In this document: positions 22,735 through 35,982 of the stretch, piece by piece
How the letters are laid out: each line of letters starts with the position of its first letter
Numbering within the stretch: position 1 is the first letter of the stretch
Origin: Symsagittifera roscoffensis
Lineage: Eukaryota > Xenacoelomorpha > Acoela > Convolutidae
DNA length: 64,000 bases
Assembly (NCBI RefSeq): GCF_963678635.1
Contig: NC_087069.1
Span: 44,342,688-44,406,687 of the forward strand
Direction: 5' to 3'
Notes under the pieces: generated by a model
The model's input: only the letters and a program-made list of their open reading frames with translations
The model's database searches: none
What the model was told of the DNA's origin: nothing
Translations under genes and position numbers: made by a program

Positions 22735-23209
22735 TGGGAGAGGTTTAAAGGAACATGTGTAAGGTGAGAGGGGGGTGGGCTGGGAGAAGGGGGTGTAAAA
22801 GGAGGAATAAAAACGGGAGGGGTAAGCGGAACGGGGGATAAACACGAGGAGGTTTAAGCTATGGAGGGGGTGCCATATTCTGAAAAGACAACAAGAGACT
22901 TAAATTGTATTAGAGAGACTTAATACAGATCAAAAGATCAGCTAAAAACAAAAAGCAAAAAAATTTATGAGAATCTTGTTGTATTTGACGTAAAGTGTTT
23001 TAAGCCAAAAGCAGGTGTTAAATGTCAAAAATACTACACTGTGCTTTAACTTTTACGAAAAAAAGATGATAATCCATTATAATTGCTTAAAGTTGATTTT
23101 AATGATTTGGCATGCTCTTTTTTTGATCGATTTACATTTTTGAGTACCATAGAGACTGACAACGAACAATCAAAATAATCGGTTGTTATCCATGAAACTC
23201 CAAAGTGGG
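22735..23209 (+). mobile_element. N2-like copy, right part
   Basis: A G-rich interior of 'gggggtgtaaaaggagg' type units (22760-22870) is followed by 'gataatccattataattg' and the end signature TTGTTATCCATGAAACTCC, then AAAGTGGG, as in the copy ending at 61050. Left boundary approximate. Confidence 0.5.
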
Positions 23210-23332
23210 AAAGAGGGAATTTTATGATAGAAAAGAGACAAGATATAAATTTCAGTTGTTCAATTGTGGGCCAGTTGTGGGTCTTGTTGATTTTTTTGGT
23301 TTTGGTTACAACTAAAACTAAAACTACAGCAA

Positions 23333-23713
<381 letters not shown>

Positions 23714-25352
23714 ATGTGAAACAATTGTGAGCTGGTTCGAATAAGTCTAAGAAAAGTTTCTCATAAAATGGGTAAACTGTTATTCGAAAAAATTGACACA
23801 TGTTTCGCATTTTTGCAGCTTTATACGTCAAGTATCACATCAATTTTAACAAAATGCTATAGCTTTTGAACCACTTTTTTCACCGCCCGTAAAATAGCTG
23901 TTTTTAAAGACCACCACAGAAAACGAAAAAAAGCAAATACTATGTACACGTGCTTGGACTGGTTTTCGGACCAAAATCAGAAGAAAAATTCCACACTCGG
24001 TGGACCAATTCCTGCCAGATGCGCATACTGCTATATCAAGCTGACAGAAGTCTAGCGAATTTTTTTTTCTGATTCGGGGCTAAAAAAACGCGACTCTGTT
24101 AAGTTCATAGACGACTCGAAACTTGACATTTAAAATTTGATATGAAGAACATAAAAATCATAGTTGTTCATTATTTCATTTGTCAAAAACTATTCGATAC
24201 CATCTAAAGGGTAGACAAAAAATTCATTTTTTGCACTGATTATTTAAAAATAGTCCGACTGAGAAATTGTAACAAATTGACTTGAGTTGGGCTATACGTT
24301 CCAATGATTGCGTAAAGATATCATTTTGTACTAATTATTTGCTTGTGGGGTGATGATTTAAAAAAAAAAGATATAAACATATATTTTCAATTTGTTTTTT
24401 GTTAATCTAAAGTATTATCAGTTTAATTTAAAATATACGCTACTTTAAATCCGGCTTAAGCTCCACACACAAAAATGGTTAGTCATACTTATTCGTGAGA
24501 AGTTCTAGTGTTACTATTTCAAACTAAGAAAAGTGTATAACTATTTTTTTCAAAAATGCCATTTTCCTCTACAACATCAAAAAGTTTTGAAGTTAGGTAT
24601 CAGGTCTTCCAAAGATTGTACACATTGTTGACAAACTTGTTTTAGGACTAAACTTAAAGACTAAAAACCTAATTTATGATTTTTTTGTTTGCAAAAAATA
24701 CTAGTCGAATTATTTCGTACTAGGAAATTTATGAGTAGCCTTTTTTCGAAAAAAAAACTTCCAAAACTGGGGAATAATATTTTTGTGGTCGCAAAATTAT
24801 TTCTAGGCACATGTAAATATTTTGAAAAAATTTTCCATGCATAGTTTTTTCACACAAATCAAAGAAGTTGGAATGTATTTGTAGTGTGCAGTAAACTTAA
24901 AGTCTGTCAAACAACAGGGCACGATTTACACGCTCTCAAATTTTCAAAAACGGTTCTTTTCAGTCGTGCAGGAAAAGTTTAATATTTTTTCATATAATAA
25001 TGAGTGACATTAAGACATTGATTTACATGGCGAAGTGTCAAATGCAGTTGAACACTAGGTTTCTTGTAGCTTAACCAGCTGGTTTTCCTGTTTGAAGAAA
25101 ACTTTGAGTATTTCCTTTAGTATTAAACACAAAAGCTTAAAACCAAACTCAGAAAGCTGATAATTTTTCTCATAGCTAGGATACTGTCACACCTGGGGAG
25201 CAAGTTTTTCACGCGTCTACAAAATGTCTGACGACTTTACCGCAAGTGTTTTTTATCAGTAGACTTCACGAATCTTTTTTTAGACTGCAAAAAGCTTGCT
25301 CGCCAAGTGTGAACTTGTATGAAACCAGTTAGTTTTTTGTCCACACGGATGT
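23714..25352. other. Gene-free AT-rich region
   Basis: No ORF above background, no family repeat and no RNA gene seen in 1.6 kb. Confidence 0.5.
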
Positions 25353-25405
25353 CGTAAAAAGGTATTAGGAACATTCAGGGTGTCGCTCTGACAAGAGCAG
25401 TCTAG
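25353..25405 (+). mobile_element. E1 repeat, terminal fragment G
   Basis: 'aaggtattaggaacattcaggg', a mutated hairpin and 'gagcagtCTAG' match the hairpin end of E1. It ends in CTAG followed by T where other copies have CTTG. Confidence 0.55.
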
Positions 25406-25899
25406 TTATTATTTCTTTCAAAGCAGTATATAGTTCTATCTCGAGTACAAATTCCCAAACCAGTCAAACTGCTTGTGAGTACAACTATTATCTCTAGAAG
25501 CGTGATTTAAATTGCCGTCGCTTGCTTTTTATATGCACTTCGATCGGGGCTGCGGGCGGTTTTTTGATATTATAGCTAAAAATAACATTCTACAGTTTTC
25601 CAATTTACAAGGAGGATTCATTAAAACTTTTGTACACAAATTGCGGGATGCACAAGAGGTCAGTCCTACCTTTGTTTACAGAAAGGAATGTGACTGTCTC
25701 GAGGCCAAATCGGATAAAATCAGCCGTAACAGTGAAAGATAAACCCGCAACAACGATCAAAATGCTTCGAAGTGGGATCGATTAACTCTCGTAATGATGA
25801 GTTGAGGTTAGCAATTAACAAAACTGTATCACCAAAATCACTTAGTGGCGAAAACAAAATGCGGGTAGTCATTTCAGAAGTTATGTTGAAATTTCTGAA

Positions 25900-27660
25900 A
25901 CACTGAATAAGAGAGTTGTTCTGAGCACTTATATTTTAAGTTTGATAATTAATACTTCCGCAATCGGTTGAAAGAGGAGCTTTCATTAAACGCAAAGCCT
26001 AAATATCTAACTCAGCTTCTGCGACGACTTACTAAGGAGCAGTCACTAGAGCAGAGTTTTCAAGTCAAATCAGAGTCTTGAACAGCTGACCTGTCAATGG
26101 CGGAAAAGGCATAGACCTATAAGAGGAACAGAATTTTTCGCACTGAGGACACCAAAGCTATAAAAAATCTCGTGACACTCATTGAAAGCAAGGAAAGGGC
26201 ACTAAAATCAGACCTCCACCTTTTTGAAGATTCGTCCTCAGAGAACTCTGAGAGGGAAACATTTAAAGTGTTAAAGGGGACTCTTAGAACTTACCACTTA
26301 ACCAGGTTCGACCGAGCCAGGATAACTTCAAAGCCAAAGTAATCAGCCTATTCAATAATGGCAAAAAAGATCAAGTTTTCTATTTGATGTTGAAGTGAAA
26401 GTACTATGTAAAATAATGAAAAATCGAGGCCAGAGGACCCCGGATCTAACGCTAGGCAATCTACAAATCGGGTTCAAAAACGACAGAAACACATTGCAAG
26501 CAATTTGGAATCTTCGAGGAAAATTCCAACAAGCACGCGAAGCGAAAGAAAAGTTCATACTAATCTTAAGAGATCTTTTGAAGGCCTGTGATTCGGTGGA
26601 CAAATCACAGTTCAAAGAAGTCAAAAAAGTGGCAACCCTCTGATTCGCATCAATTGGCAGCGGCTTGAGCAGGCTGAAAGTGTATTAGACATGCGTAATC
26701 GGACCACTCTCTTCAATCATATTTTTGAAAAATGTGCAAAATAAAAAATTTCAGAGATTGGTCTTCTTGCGTGCGCCGACGTCTTAGAGACTTACTCTAG
26801 AGTAGAAAGAAAACCTGATAATCTGGATCAGGAATTACAAAATGGGGGATGAAGGTATCATTAGCAAAACTGAAATGGTTGTAGTGAACTGCAAGGGTTC
26901 AAATGATTTCTACAATAACAACTAAATAATCAAGTTAGTAAATTCCTTTTTGTACCTGGGCAGCTCGTTAAAGGCGGAATGAAACATTCGCGAAGCAATT
27001 GCACTTTATTTCTGAGCAGCTAGAACAGCAATAGTAAAAAGGCATGAAGTAAAGCAAAGATTGGCTAAGGAGATTGGATCTGGATCGCGAAAGGCTAGGG
27101 GTGCTTGATAAGAAAAAAAAAGCTACAAGACCCAAAACCACCAAAATATAATCAGGAAGCAGATCAGTGAGTTTAAATAAAAGTCGCCTCACGCCCTCTT
27201 TTAGTTGATTGTGAATTTCGAAACTACAATGAAAAAATGCTAAAAGAAAGGAGATCCAGAGGCATCTGAGAAATGATCATGACGCTCTAGACGAGTCAGA
27301 GTCAGATGCACTCGACATGGCATCATTTAGCGCAGATGAACCGAAGGATCTCAAGTTCCCAGCAAAGAGATGCAAAATGCAGTACAAGACAGACGGCCAA
27401 AAGCTCGTATAAAAACAGCCCACCCTCAGTGCATTTGAATGGCAAAGGGCAATCAGTAACAGTAGAACGAAACTCCAAACGTCAAAGTCGATAAAACAAA
27501 AGTCACCAGCTGAAGAATTAATAGTAAATTGACCCAAGCTTTTACCAGGGTCCGAAGTGTCCAAGCACTTACAAGGTGCTGAATAGCTTTCAAAATCATT
27601 GCTTTAAAAAGCATGCGTGGTTGTCAGGTGCATGTACGGGGAAGACAGACTGGAAGCTCT
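25900..27660 (+). pseudogene. Non-LTR retrotransposon (LINE) relic, RT and C-terminal region
   Basis: Three landmarks of a LINE reverse transcriptase appear in order on the plus strand. The first is 26395-26640, with IGFKNDRNTLQAIW, KEKFILILRDLLKACDSVD, matching the fingers/palm with its first catalytic Asp region. The second is GLLACADVLETYS (around 26763-26800), a damaged YADD box. The third is NSFLYLGSSLKAE (26939-26977), with NIREAIALYF just after, the thumb motif. Upstream frames from 25960 (for example LKEELSLNAKPKYLTQLLRR) and downstream to about 27500 (SESDALDMASFSADEPKDLK) remain protein-like but carry many stops and frameshifts. The element is dead. The clade (CR1, RTE or other) is not resolved by eye. 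Confidence 0.65.
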
Positions 27661-27810
27661 CTAGCTCAAAATCTTTAGACCCGAGATCCGTCAAATCGGG
27701 AGTCTAGCTTTCCTTCAAAGGTCTGTAGACTAAGTACCTGAGATTGGATTGACTCAGCACTCTGTCAGAGGGAGGAGCACAGCCGCTTGCTGATTTTGTG
27801 CCCTTCGATT

Positions 27811-28015
27811 GATGCTGCGGATCCTTTTCAATACAGTAGCTATAAACTGCGTTATGATGACTTGAAGTAAGCAAATACAAAAGCCGAATAAACAATACAA
27901 CTTTGTGTAGAAAACATAACTAGGGTTATGAAATCAGAAGTTACTTAGAAAAAAGTCGTTGAAACGTCTGCAACACAGAGTAAAAGAGTTGTTTATTGCA
28001 ATTATTAATTTTGAT
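27811..28015 (+). repeat. Second copy of the LINE-associated upstream segment
   Basis: Resembles 25748-25935: 'gttatgatgacttgaagtaagcaa' against 'gtaatgatgagttgaggttagcaa', then 'aaatcagaagttac' and 'agtaaaagagttgttt'. It may be the 5' part of a second, truncated copy of the same element lying downstream in the same direction. 28016-28869 shows nothing further. Confidence 0.5.
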
Positions 28016-28869
28016 AATTTTTTGTCTTTCTTGTCATTCAATTTTTCATGATTTTCTAGTTTTTGCTTTTTTGTTTTAGTACAGGCAATACAATGTCTTG
28101 TGTGAGCCAGTAATTGCTTAATATATTTTTTCGTTTTACAAGGTTTAAACGTTGTTTTTTTGCTTGTTTTTCTTAAAATATCGTTTGGTGTACTAAAACT
28201 TATTGCTCTGTTCAGGGGAAATAGACACCGGTCGCAAGGCTTGATAATCTCCTACTTAGTGATTCAAGCCATGTAAACGTGTAATAACTCTTGTTTGTTA
28301 TTCTCGAATCAACAAAGTGTTAATTTTCTATAGCAACGTAAGATGAGATCTTGAGACAATTAAATTTAGATTAAAAGAAAGTAAAATACGGATGAGCTGT
28401 GTCTGGATTTAAACCGATTGACACCGATTGCGACAACAAGAACCAAAAATTGATCGTGTATGTGAAATTGAATTATCTCAGTCTGCTAAAGACGATAAGA
28501 TTTAGCTTCCAACGGCTCGATTAATATATCAACAAATTTGATGCGAACTTGAAACTGAACCACAGATTTTTCCGTATCTTAAGCAACTATATAACTTAAA
28601 AAGCAACTTTGTATCTTTAGAAAGCAGATAAAAGGCTTTAAAAATAGCATATCAATGCGAGTTGAAACAATGGCAACCATCTTAGAATCATTAGACTGGA
28701 TTTGTTTTTTTGTCTTCCTGCAATGAGTTTTCAAGGATACTAAGCTGTTTAGTTTAAATAGGTTTTTACGGTCTTTCTGAACACAATACTAAAGTATCCG
28801 ATTAAAATCGATAAAAAATGACAATAAATCAACTGAACAAAAAATCACTTTCATTATATATATTGATGA

Positions 28870-29575
28870 TCATTATTGATTAAATTGAAAACAACAGACT
28901 ATAACAGATTATAGTGTATTTTAGCAAGACCCTGGATTTTCCAAAACTTTTCCGTATATTTTCCAATTATTTGCGTCGCAATCGTGAAAAATGAAATTTT
29001 CAATTTGCTGGCTAAAAACGCTGTTTTGTTTTTTAATCGGTATCTTCCGCAATTTTTCCATTGTTTTGTTTGGGTCCCCCGCCGCACTTACCCCACACTC
29101 ACTTCAGCTATCACTTCCCTTACAACCTCCCCCATTTTACCCCCCCCCCCCCCCCCGCTCCTCGATCACATAATACTGCATCCCCCGCCCAAGTTTGCAG
29201 TGGTGTTTTTTGGGATTTTGAGAGGGGAAGCATAGGTGTGGGGAGGGTACAAAATTATACGCCTGAGGGGACAGGGTAAAATTGAGGGGTGTTCACATTG
29301 GGTGCTAAAATGGGATGAGGGACGTTAGAAGGCGAGGGGTATCATTTAAAAAAAAATAAGTGAATGGAGTAGGTCTAGAAATTGAGGATGTTGACAGAAA
29401 TGCAGAAATGCTGTAAACGTGCCAAAACAACTTGAAATAACTCTTTAAATGATTATAGTCTCTTATAATTTTTTTAGGGGAATTTCAATGAATTGTGGTC
29501 GCAAAGTGTAAACTAATCGATTATAATGGCAACATTTATGAACAAGAAAATTGATTAAAATCAATTATTATCGAT
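28870..29575 (+). mobile_element. N2-like copy, decayed
   Basis: Characteristic order of AT sequence, a long C tract (29143-29156), G-rich 'gtacaaaattatacgcctgagggg' units, then 'aatcgattataatggcaac' and 'tatcgatggagcctcag'. Inverted ends are not clear. Confidence 0.4.
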
Positions 29576-30227
29576 GGAGCCTCAGTCTGATTTGGATTTC
29601 CACTAAAAAACATAGAAACACCAGATTGACTCATGTTCTAATTTTTTGCACAAAACAGTTTCGGATATTGTTTTCTGCTTGATGAAGTGCGTCCCGCATC
29701 CAGTTCCAAGCGTTAACAATATATTACGATTTTAGTACCAGTCTTACTGAATTTGAGAAAAAATCGATATTAGTCAATTAATAATCGACTAGAATCTCTC
29801 TTTTTAAAATCAAACTATAATTTGTTTTAATCGATTATAATCGATCATTTATTCGTTTTTTTTTCGATACAATTATAATCAATTATAATTGATTATAATC
29901 TATTATTTTGATTCAAATTTCTATTTCATTAGTTTGCACAAGAATCCATTATAATCGATTATAATTGATAGTAATCCCTTTTGTTTGTCCATTTTGTCTT
30001 CGAAGTTGCATCTAAGTTGCGTATATTTTATTCTTTTTGTAGACAATGGTTCCCGTGAAAATGAGGAAAATGTTTTTAAAGTTATCATATCAATTCAAAT
30101 TTATAAGTTTTTTTTTCATTTTGACCCCATTAGAGTTGTTTTGTGTTAAATGTGTTAAGCTTTTTTAGCCATCAAAACATCACCAAATGATTTGTTTTCG
30201 GATGATTCATGATTGATTCGGATGATT

Positions 30228-30230
<3 letters not shown>

Positions 30231-30260
<30 letters not shown>
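30231..30260 (+). repeat. CT microsatellite (15 units) in unit 1
   Basis: An uninterrupted CT run; the duplicate at 32771-32802 has 16 units. This is one of the few differences between the two tandem copies. Confidence 0.95.
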
Positions 30261-30262
<2 letters not shown>

Positions 30263-30619
30263 GAATTTCTTATTGACACAAAAATAATAACCCATTAGAT
30301 ATAAATCAAATATAGTTTTGTCAAAATAAGAGATTATAATCGATTCTAATCAATTATAATTGATTTTAAGGGGGTTTTCTAAGAGCTATAATCAATTATG
30401 ATCGATTAAAAAAGATTATAATTTCTTGGAAAATATCACGATTATAATCAATTATAAATCCTTCAAAAACCTAATTTTTGGTAATTATAATCAATTATAA
30501 TTGACAAAAAAAATCATCATAAAAATACTTTATAATCAATTACTTACGCCTAAACTTGAATGAGGGGTTTTTTATTTGGCGTAATGTAATTTTTTGAAAC
30601 ACGACATCAGTTTCGCAGT

Positions 30620-31483
30620 CAGTAGGAGATTTAGGGGCGAGGACGAGGGGAGGGGTTGGTCGGACGCTTCTCCTCAGGGACTCGATCCCATAGCCAACCG
30701 AAGGTTTTTCCCTTAGGTACTGTGATTCTTATTCCACTTTTAGCTGACGAGCCCTAGAGTGTTTCTAAAGGAGCTTTTGGCGCCAATATTTATATAGTAA
30801 TTTTGAAAACGAAGGGCGCAAAAAATTGTTTTTGGGCCTGTTTTTTTTCACAACAATTTGACTTGCGGCACAGTAAGTTTGGCCAAAATAGGGTCTTTAT
30901 AGTAACTTGGGACCAAAATTGAAACAAGACTTCTCGTATCAGGGCGAAGCCCTGAATGATCCGACATCCTTTTAAGGTTTCTTGAGCAGTAATAACATTA
31001 AAAAACTAAATCTAATGAAACAAATTGAACTTCTTTTTCTAAAAATTGAAATTTTTTAATGAGACTCACCCCCCCCCACACGCCATTTAAGTTTAAAGTG
31101 ATAGACTTCGCTCCTAGTAACAAATCAATTACGGGAAATAAGCTTCCTTCAACCAATTTGGAACGAATAAATTTCCGCTTACGCGTTAATAGCGCGAAAT
31201 GTACAGCGCGTTAATTGTCCCAAATTGGCCAAAATGGCAATCTTTAAACCCCCAAAACTTTTGAAATATGATCACAGGCAAAATATCTTTTCAAATTTGA
31301 GCTCAAGACAACAATACCTTTTGAATGATATCAAAAAATTTCGTCAAAAATGGCTAGTTAAAAAGTCGAAATTTGTCTGAAGAAAAAAAAATCCACCCCG
31401 AGCACAAATATCCCGTTATTTTCGTATCGAAAGTCGGAACAATAAGGTCGACCAAACTCAAAAAAATCCTAGATCCGCCACTG
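30620..31483. mobile_element. hAT-like element carrying a nested E1
   Basis: The left end CAGTAGGAGATTTAGGGGCG and the right end 'aatcctagatccgccactg' are imperfect inverted complements. The interior 'ccctagagtgtttctaaagg', 'ggcgccaatatttatatag' matches the element at 21344. Removing E1 (30925-31440) leaves about 348 bp, close to the 384 bp of that copy. The same structure occurs at 33162-34025 in unit 2. Confidence 0.65.
30925..31440 (-). mobile_element. E1 repeat, copy C, inside a hAT-like element
   Basis: Complete, with both terminal hairpins (CAGGGCGAAGCCCTG on the left, TTCGTATCGAA on the right) and the GTCGGAAC end at 31440. Its flanks match contiguous hAT-like sequence. The identical copy D is at 33467-33982. 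Confidence 0.7.
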
Positions 31484-32363
31484 AATACAGTGTCAGAGAA
31501 AAAACTGTTTTTTTACGATTATCCTGCTAAATTCATTGATGATAACAAAATTCAAGAAAACATCTTTTTTGAGAAAGCTGAAAGCTAAAAAATCAGCCAA
31601 AAATGTTGGCAAGATCAATATCTGCACTGGTTTTGGACGGTAGCTCAAAAATTGACAGCTAGTAATTTAGTATAAAATTTAGTAAAACCATTAAAAGATG
31701 AAAAAGAAGCAGACCGATTAACCAGTAATTTGTGCTTCCAACTACAAAAAAGCGGATTTGGAAAATTGTCGAAAAAATGAGTCGGCTTGATGAAAGTAAA
31801 ATTTCATTAACAATAATTGAGTTACATCTCGGCTGCAAATTTCTGCGTAATTAAAAATAATCCCAAGAGATTAGTTTCAAAATTCCACTCTGATTTAGAG
31901 GATGAGTAGCGAATAATTGAATAGAGAAAACAATATGGATTTTTAGATGTCATTTGTTCATGGCCGATTAGAAAAAAGCGCCACTTTGAATGCGACCATT
32001 ACATGAATAGAAAATGTTTCTGACGCTGATGGAATAAATTGAAATACGATATGCCACACAGGTGAAGTTAGGCAAAAATGAAAGAAAATATGCCCAAAGG
32101 GCGAATCATTTCTTATTACAGATTTCCTTGACAAAGTGAAAGGACAGAAAAAGTGAAAGGAACTTTATGGGCTCTAGTTCATCCCCCTCCCCAACTTTCA
32201 ATTTCAGTTGAAAAACTACTTTGTTGCTGTTATAAGGCGACGACTACTGTGAGCATATTTGCTTACATACCTATATCGTAAGATCACGCATCCAGTCATA
32301 ATCACCCGTAGAAAAGTATGAAACATGGAAACCTGAAAGGAAAATCTGAAAAATGGAAAAGAG

Positions 32364-32767
32364 TTTTAATCGATTATAATCGATCATTTATTCGTTTTTT
32401 TTCTCGATACAATTATAATCAATTATAATTGATTATAATCTATTATTTTGATTCAAATTTCTATTTCATTAGTTTGCACAAGAATCCATTATAATCGATT
32501 ATAATTGATAGTAATCCCTTTTGTTTGTCCATTTTGTCTTCGAAGTTGCATCTAAGTTGCGTATATTTTATTCTTTTTGTAGACAATGGTTCCCGTGAAA
32601 ATGAGGAAAATGTTTTTAAAGTTATCATATCAATTCAAATTTATAAGTTTTTTTTTCATTTTGACCCCATTAGAGTTGTTTTGTGTTAAATGTGTTAAGC
32701 TTTTTTAGCCATCAAAACATCACCAAATGATTTGTTTTCGGATGATTCATGATTGATTCGGATGATT

Positions 32768-32804
<37 letters not shown>

Positions 32805-34905
32805 GAATTTCTTATTGACACAAAAATAATAACCCATTAGATATAAATCAAATATAGTTTTGTCAAAATAAGAGATTATAATCGATTCTAATCAATTATA
32901 ATTGATTTTAAGGGGGTTTTCTAAGAGCTATAATCAATTATGATCGATTAAAAAAGATTATAATTTCTTGGAAAATATCACGATTATAATCAATTATAAA
33001 TCCTTCAAAAACCTAATTTTTGGTAATTATAATCAATTATAATTGACAAAAAAAATCATCATAAAAATACTTTATAATCAATTACTTACGCCTAAACTTG
33101 AATGAGGGGTTTTTTATTTGGCGTAATGTAATTTTTTGAAACACGACATCAGTTTCGCAGTCAGTAGGAGATTTAGGGGCGAGGACGAGGGGAGGGGTTG
33201 GTCGGACGCTTCTCCTCAGGGACTCGATCCCATAGCCAACCGAAGGTTTTTCCCTTAGGTACTGTGATTCTTATTCCACTTTTAGCTGACGAGCCCTAGA
33301 GTGTTTCTAAAGGAGCTTTTGGCGCCAATATTTATATAGTAATTTTGAAAACGAAGGGCGCAAAAAATTGTTTTTGGGCCTGTTTTTTTTCACAACAATT
33401 TGACTTGCGGCACAGTAAGTTTGGCCAAAATAGGGTCTTTATAGTAACTTGGGACCAAAATTGAAACAAGACTTCTCGTATCAGGGCGAAGCCCTGAATG
33501 ATCCGACATCCTTTTAAGGTTTCTTGAGCAGTAATAACATTAAAAAACTAAATCTAATGAAACAAATTGAACTTCTTTTTCTAAAAATTGAAATTTTTTA
33601 ATGAGACTCACCCCCCCCCACACGCCATTTAAGTTTAAAGTGATAGACTTCGCTCCTAGTAACAAATCAATTACGGGAAATAAGCTTCCTTCAACCAATT
33701 TGGAACGAATAAATTTCCGCTTACGCGTTAATAGCGCGAAATGTACAGCGCGTTAATTGTCCCAAATTGGCCAAAATGGCAATCTTTAAACCCCCAAAAC
33801 TTTTGAAATATGATCACAGGCAAAATATCTTTTCAAATTTGAGCTCAAGACAACAATACCTTTTGAATGATATCAAAAAATTTCGTCAAAAATGGCTAGT
33901 TAAAAAGTCGAAATTTGTCTGAAGAAAAAAAAATCCACCCCGAGCACAAATATCCCGTTATTTTCGTATCGAAAGTCGGAACAATAAGGTCGACCAAACT
34001 CAAAAAAATCCTAGATCCGCCACTGAATACAGTGTCAGAGAAAAAACTGTTTTTTTACGATTATCCTGCTAAATTCATTGATGATAACAAAATTCAAGAA
34101 AACATCTTTTTTGAGAAAGCTGAAAGCTAAAAAATCAGCCAAAAATGTTGGCAAGATCAATATCTGCACTGGTTTTGGACGGTAGCTCAAAAATTGACAG
34201 CTAGTAATTTAGTATAAAATTTAGTAAAACCATTAAAAGATGAAAAAGAAGCAGACCGATTAACCAGTAATTTGTGCTTCCAACTACAAAAAAGCGGATT
34301 TGGAAAATTGTCGAAAAAATGAGTCGGCTTGATGAAAGTAAAATTTCATTAACAATAATTGAGTTACATCTCGGCTGCAAATTTCTGCGTAATTAAAAAT
34401 AATCCCAAGAGATTAGTTTCAAAATTCCACTCTGATTTAGAGGATGAGTAGCGAATAATTGAATAGAGAAAACAATATGGATTTTTAGATGTCATTTGTT
34501 CATGGCCGATTAGAAAAAAGCGCCACTTTGAATGCGACCATTACATGAATAGAAAATGTTTCTGACGCTGATGGAATAAATTGAAATACGATATGCCACA
34601 CAGGTGAAGTTAGGCAAAAATGAAAGAAAATATGCCCAAAGGGCGAATCATTTCTTATTACAGATTTCCTTGACAAAGTGAAAGGACAGAAAAAGTGAAA
34701 GGAACTTTATGGGCTCTAGTTCATCCCCCTCCCCAACCTTCAATTTCAGTTGAAAAACTACTTTGTTGCTGTTATAAGGCGACGACTACTGTGAGCATAT
34801 TTGCTTACATACCTATATCGTAAGATCACGCATCCAGTCATAATCACCCGTAGAAAAGTATGAAACATGGAAACCTGAAAGGAAAATCTGAAAAATGGAA
34901 AAGAG
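32364..34905 (+). repeat. 2.54 kb tandem duplication, unit 2
   Basis: A 2542-bp direct repeat of unit 1, starting at TTTTAATCGATTATAATCG and ending at 'ggaaaagag', beyond which the sequence becomes unique. It contains its own hAT-like element (33162-34025), E1 copy D (33467-33982) and CT run (32771-32802). Confidence 0.95.
33467..33982 (-). mobile_element. E1 repeat, copy D
   Basis: The duplicate of copy C, displaced by 2542 bp. It arose by the tandem duplication, not by a separate insertion. Confidence 0.75.
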
Positions 34906-35051
34906 CCCATTTATGAGACAAATATTTTTCTCTTCAAGGTTAAAAGAATCCAAAATGAGGGGTTTAAATTTTCATGAGGGTCATTTCAGTTGTAACGAGA
35001 CTAAACCCATTCAACCGTTTTTTTAGGTGCGCTGTTCAAACTGATTCAAAG

Positions 35052-35258
35052 GGAGGCAATTAACAAGGCCGTCAGATCGCGTATTCAATAATCTGCCATG
35101 GCAATCAGTTGGTAGAAAAAAGCTCGCCCTTGAACTATAGCTTCGTGGTGCCTAACAAAACATGACCGATTTCGGCTGCAATAGTGGAACCACGTGATAG
35201 TTCACGACGCAAAAAAACGACCTTGAGTCGCAAGAAAGAGCTTCACTCAACAAAACAA
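35052..35258 (+). mobile_element. tRNA-derived SINE, copy 2
   Basis: Same order as 4890-5100. A decayed tRNA-like head ('gaggcaattaacaagg', then 'gatcgcgtattcaataatc') is followed by the shared body 'gcaatagtggaaccacgtga', 'gaccttgagtcgcaag', 'cactcaacaaaac'. The first fold-back element is inserted at its 3' edge. Confidence 0.55.
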
Positions 35259-35261
35259 CTA

Positions 35262-35980
35262 CAGTGCTGATTTAAATTATCCGGACTAAACGAACAAAAC
35301 TTGAATTTTCAAACGCGTTTTTCTCAAATTAGGTTAAGATTAGACAAAAAGTGAAGAAAACAAAAGTTGCTTAGAATTTCACCAGAATTAATATGATGCC
35401 ATTTCCCAACCAAAATTTTACCCCAAAAATGGGTCATTTTGGCTTTTTTCAATTAATCAAGAATTACGCTGAAACTACTTTGTTAATTGATAAGAATATT
35501 ACATCATTAGAAGCCTCTTTTGCAGCCCAGCAAAGCTTAAGAAGGTTTAATTCTCCAAAAATGTGCGCAAATTGTGTAAAATTTGTTTTTAAGCAAAGAT
35601 TCTGGGTTTTATATAGTAAAAATCACATTTATTGATTATCAAGTGAAAATTTTTTCTCTTATACTGGTTTTTGGAGATTTATCCTTTCTTAAACTTTGTT
35701 GGGCTGCGTAAGAGGCTTCTAATGATATGTTATTTTCATCAATTAACAAAGTAGTTTCAGCGTAATTTTTGATTAATTGAAAAAAGCCAAAATGACCCAA
35801 TTTTGGGGTAAGATTTTGGTTGAGAATTTCGGAGAAAAAATGGCATCATATTAATTCTGGTAAAATTCTAAGCAACTTTTGTTCTCTTCACTTTTTGTCT
35901 AATCCTAACCCAATTTGAGAAAAACGCGTTTGAAAATTCAAGTTTTGTTCGTTTTGTCCGGATAATTTAAATCAGCACTG
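35262..35980. mobile_element. Fold-back MITE 1 with Tc1-like ends
   Basis: 719 bp flanked by TA. The ends are CAGTGCTGATTTAAATTATC and its inverted complement, and the inverted arms extend about 300 bp each ('acgcgtttttctcaaatt', then 'aaaaatgggtcattttggct' mirrored on the right), leaving a loop near 35560-35660. The first eight bases CAGTGCTG are those of the Tc1 group. There is no transposase; the 80-codon frame at 35393-35635 lies in the arm and loop. Confidence 0.85.
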
Positions 35981-35982
35981 TA

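Larger units (their letters stand above)
29825..32363 (+). repeat. 2.54 kb tandem duplication, unit 1
   Basis: This 2539-bp unit is followed immediately by unit 2. The only differences I noticed are run lengths in a T tract and a CT microsatellite (15 against 16 repeats) and one substitution near the right end. The unit carries AT palindromes, a CT run, a hAT-like element with a nested E1, and 0.9 kb of unassigned sequence. The 71-codon open frame inside it at 31373-31588 crosses the E1 end and is not a gene. Confidence 0.95.

Noticed and set aside
31373-31588. 71-codon ORF present identically at 33915-34130
   Set aside because: It straddles the end of E1 and a hAT-like element, and its duplication is due to the 2.54 kb tandem repeat, not conservation.
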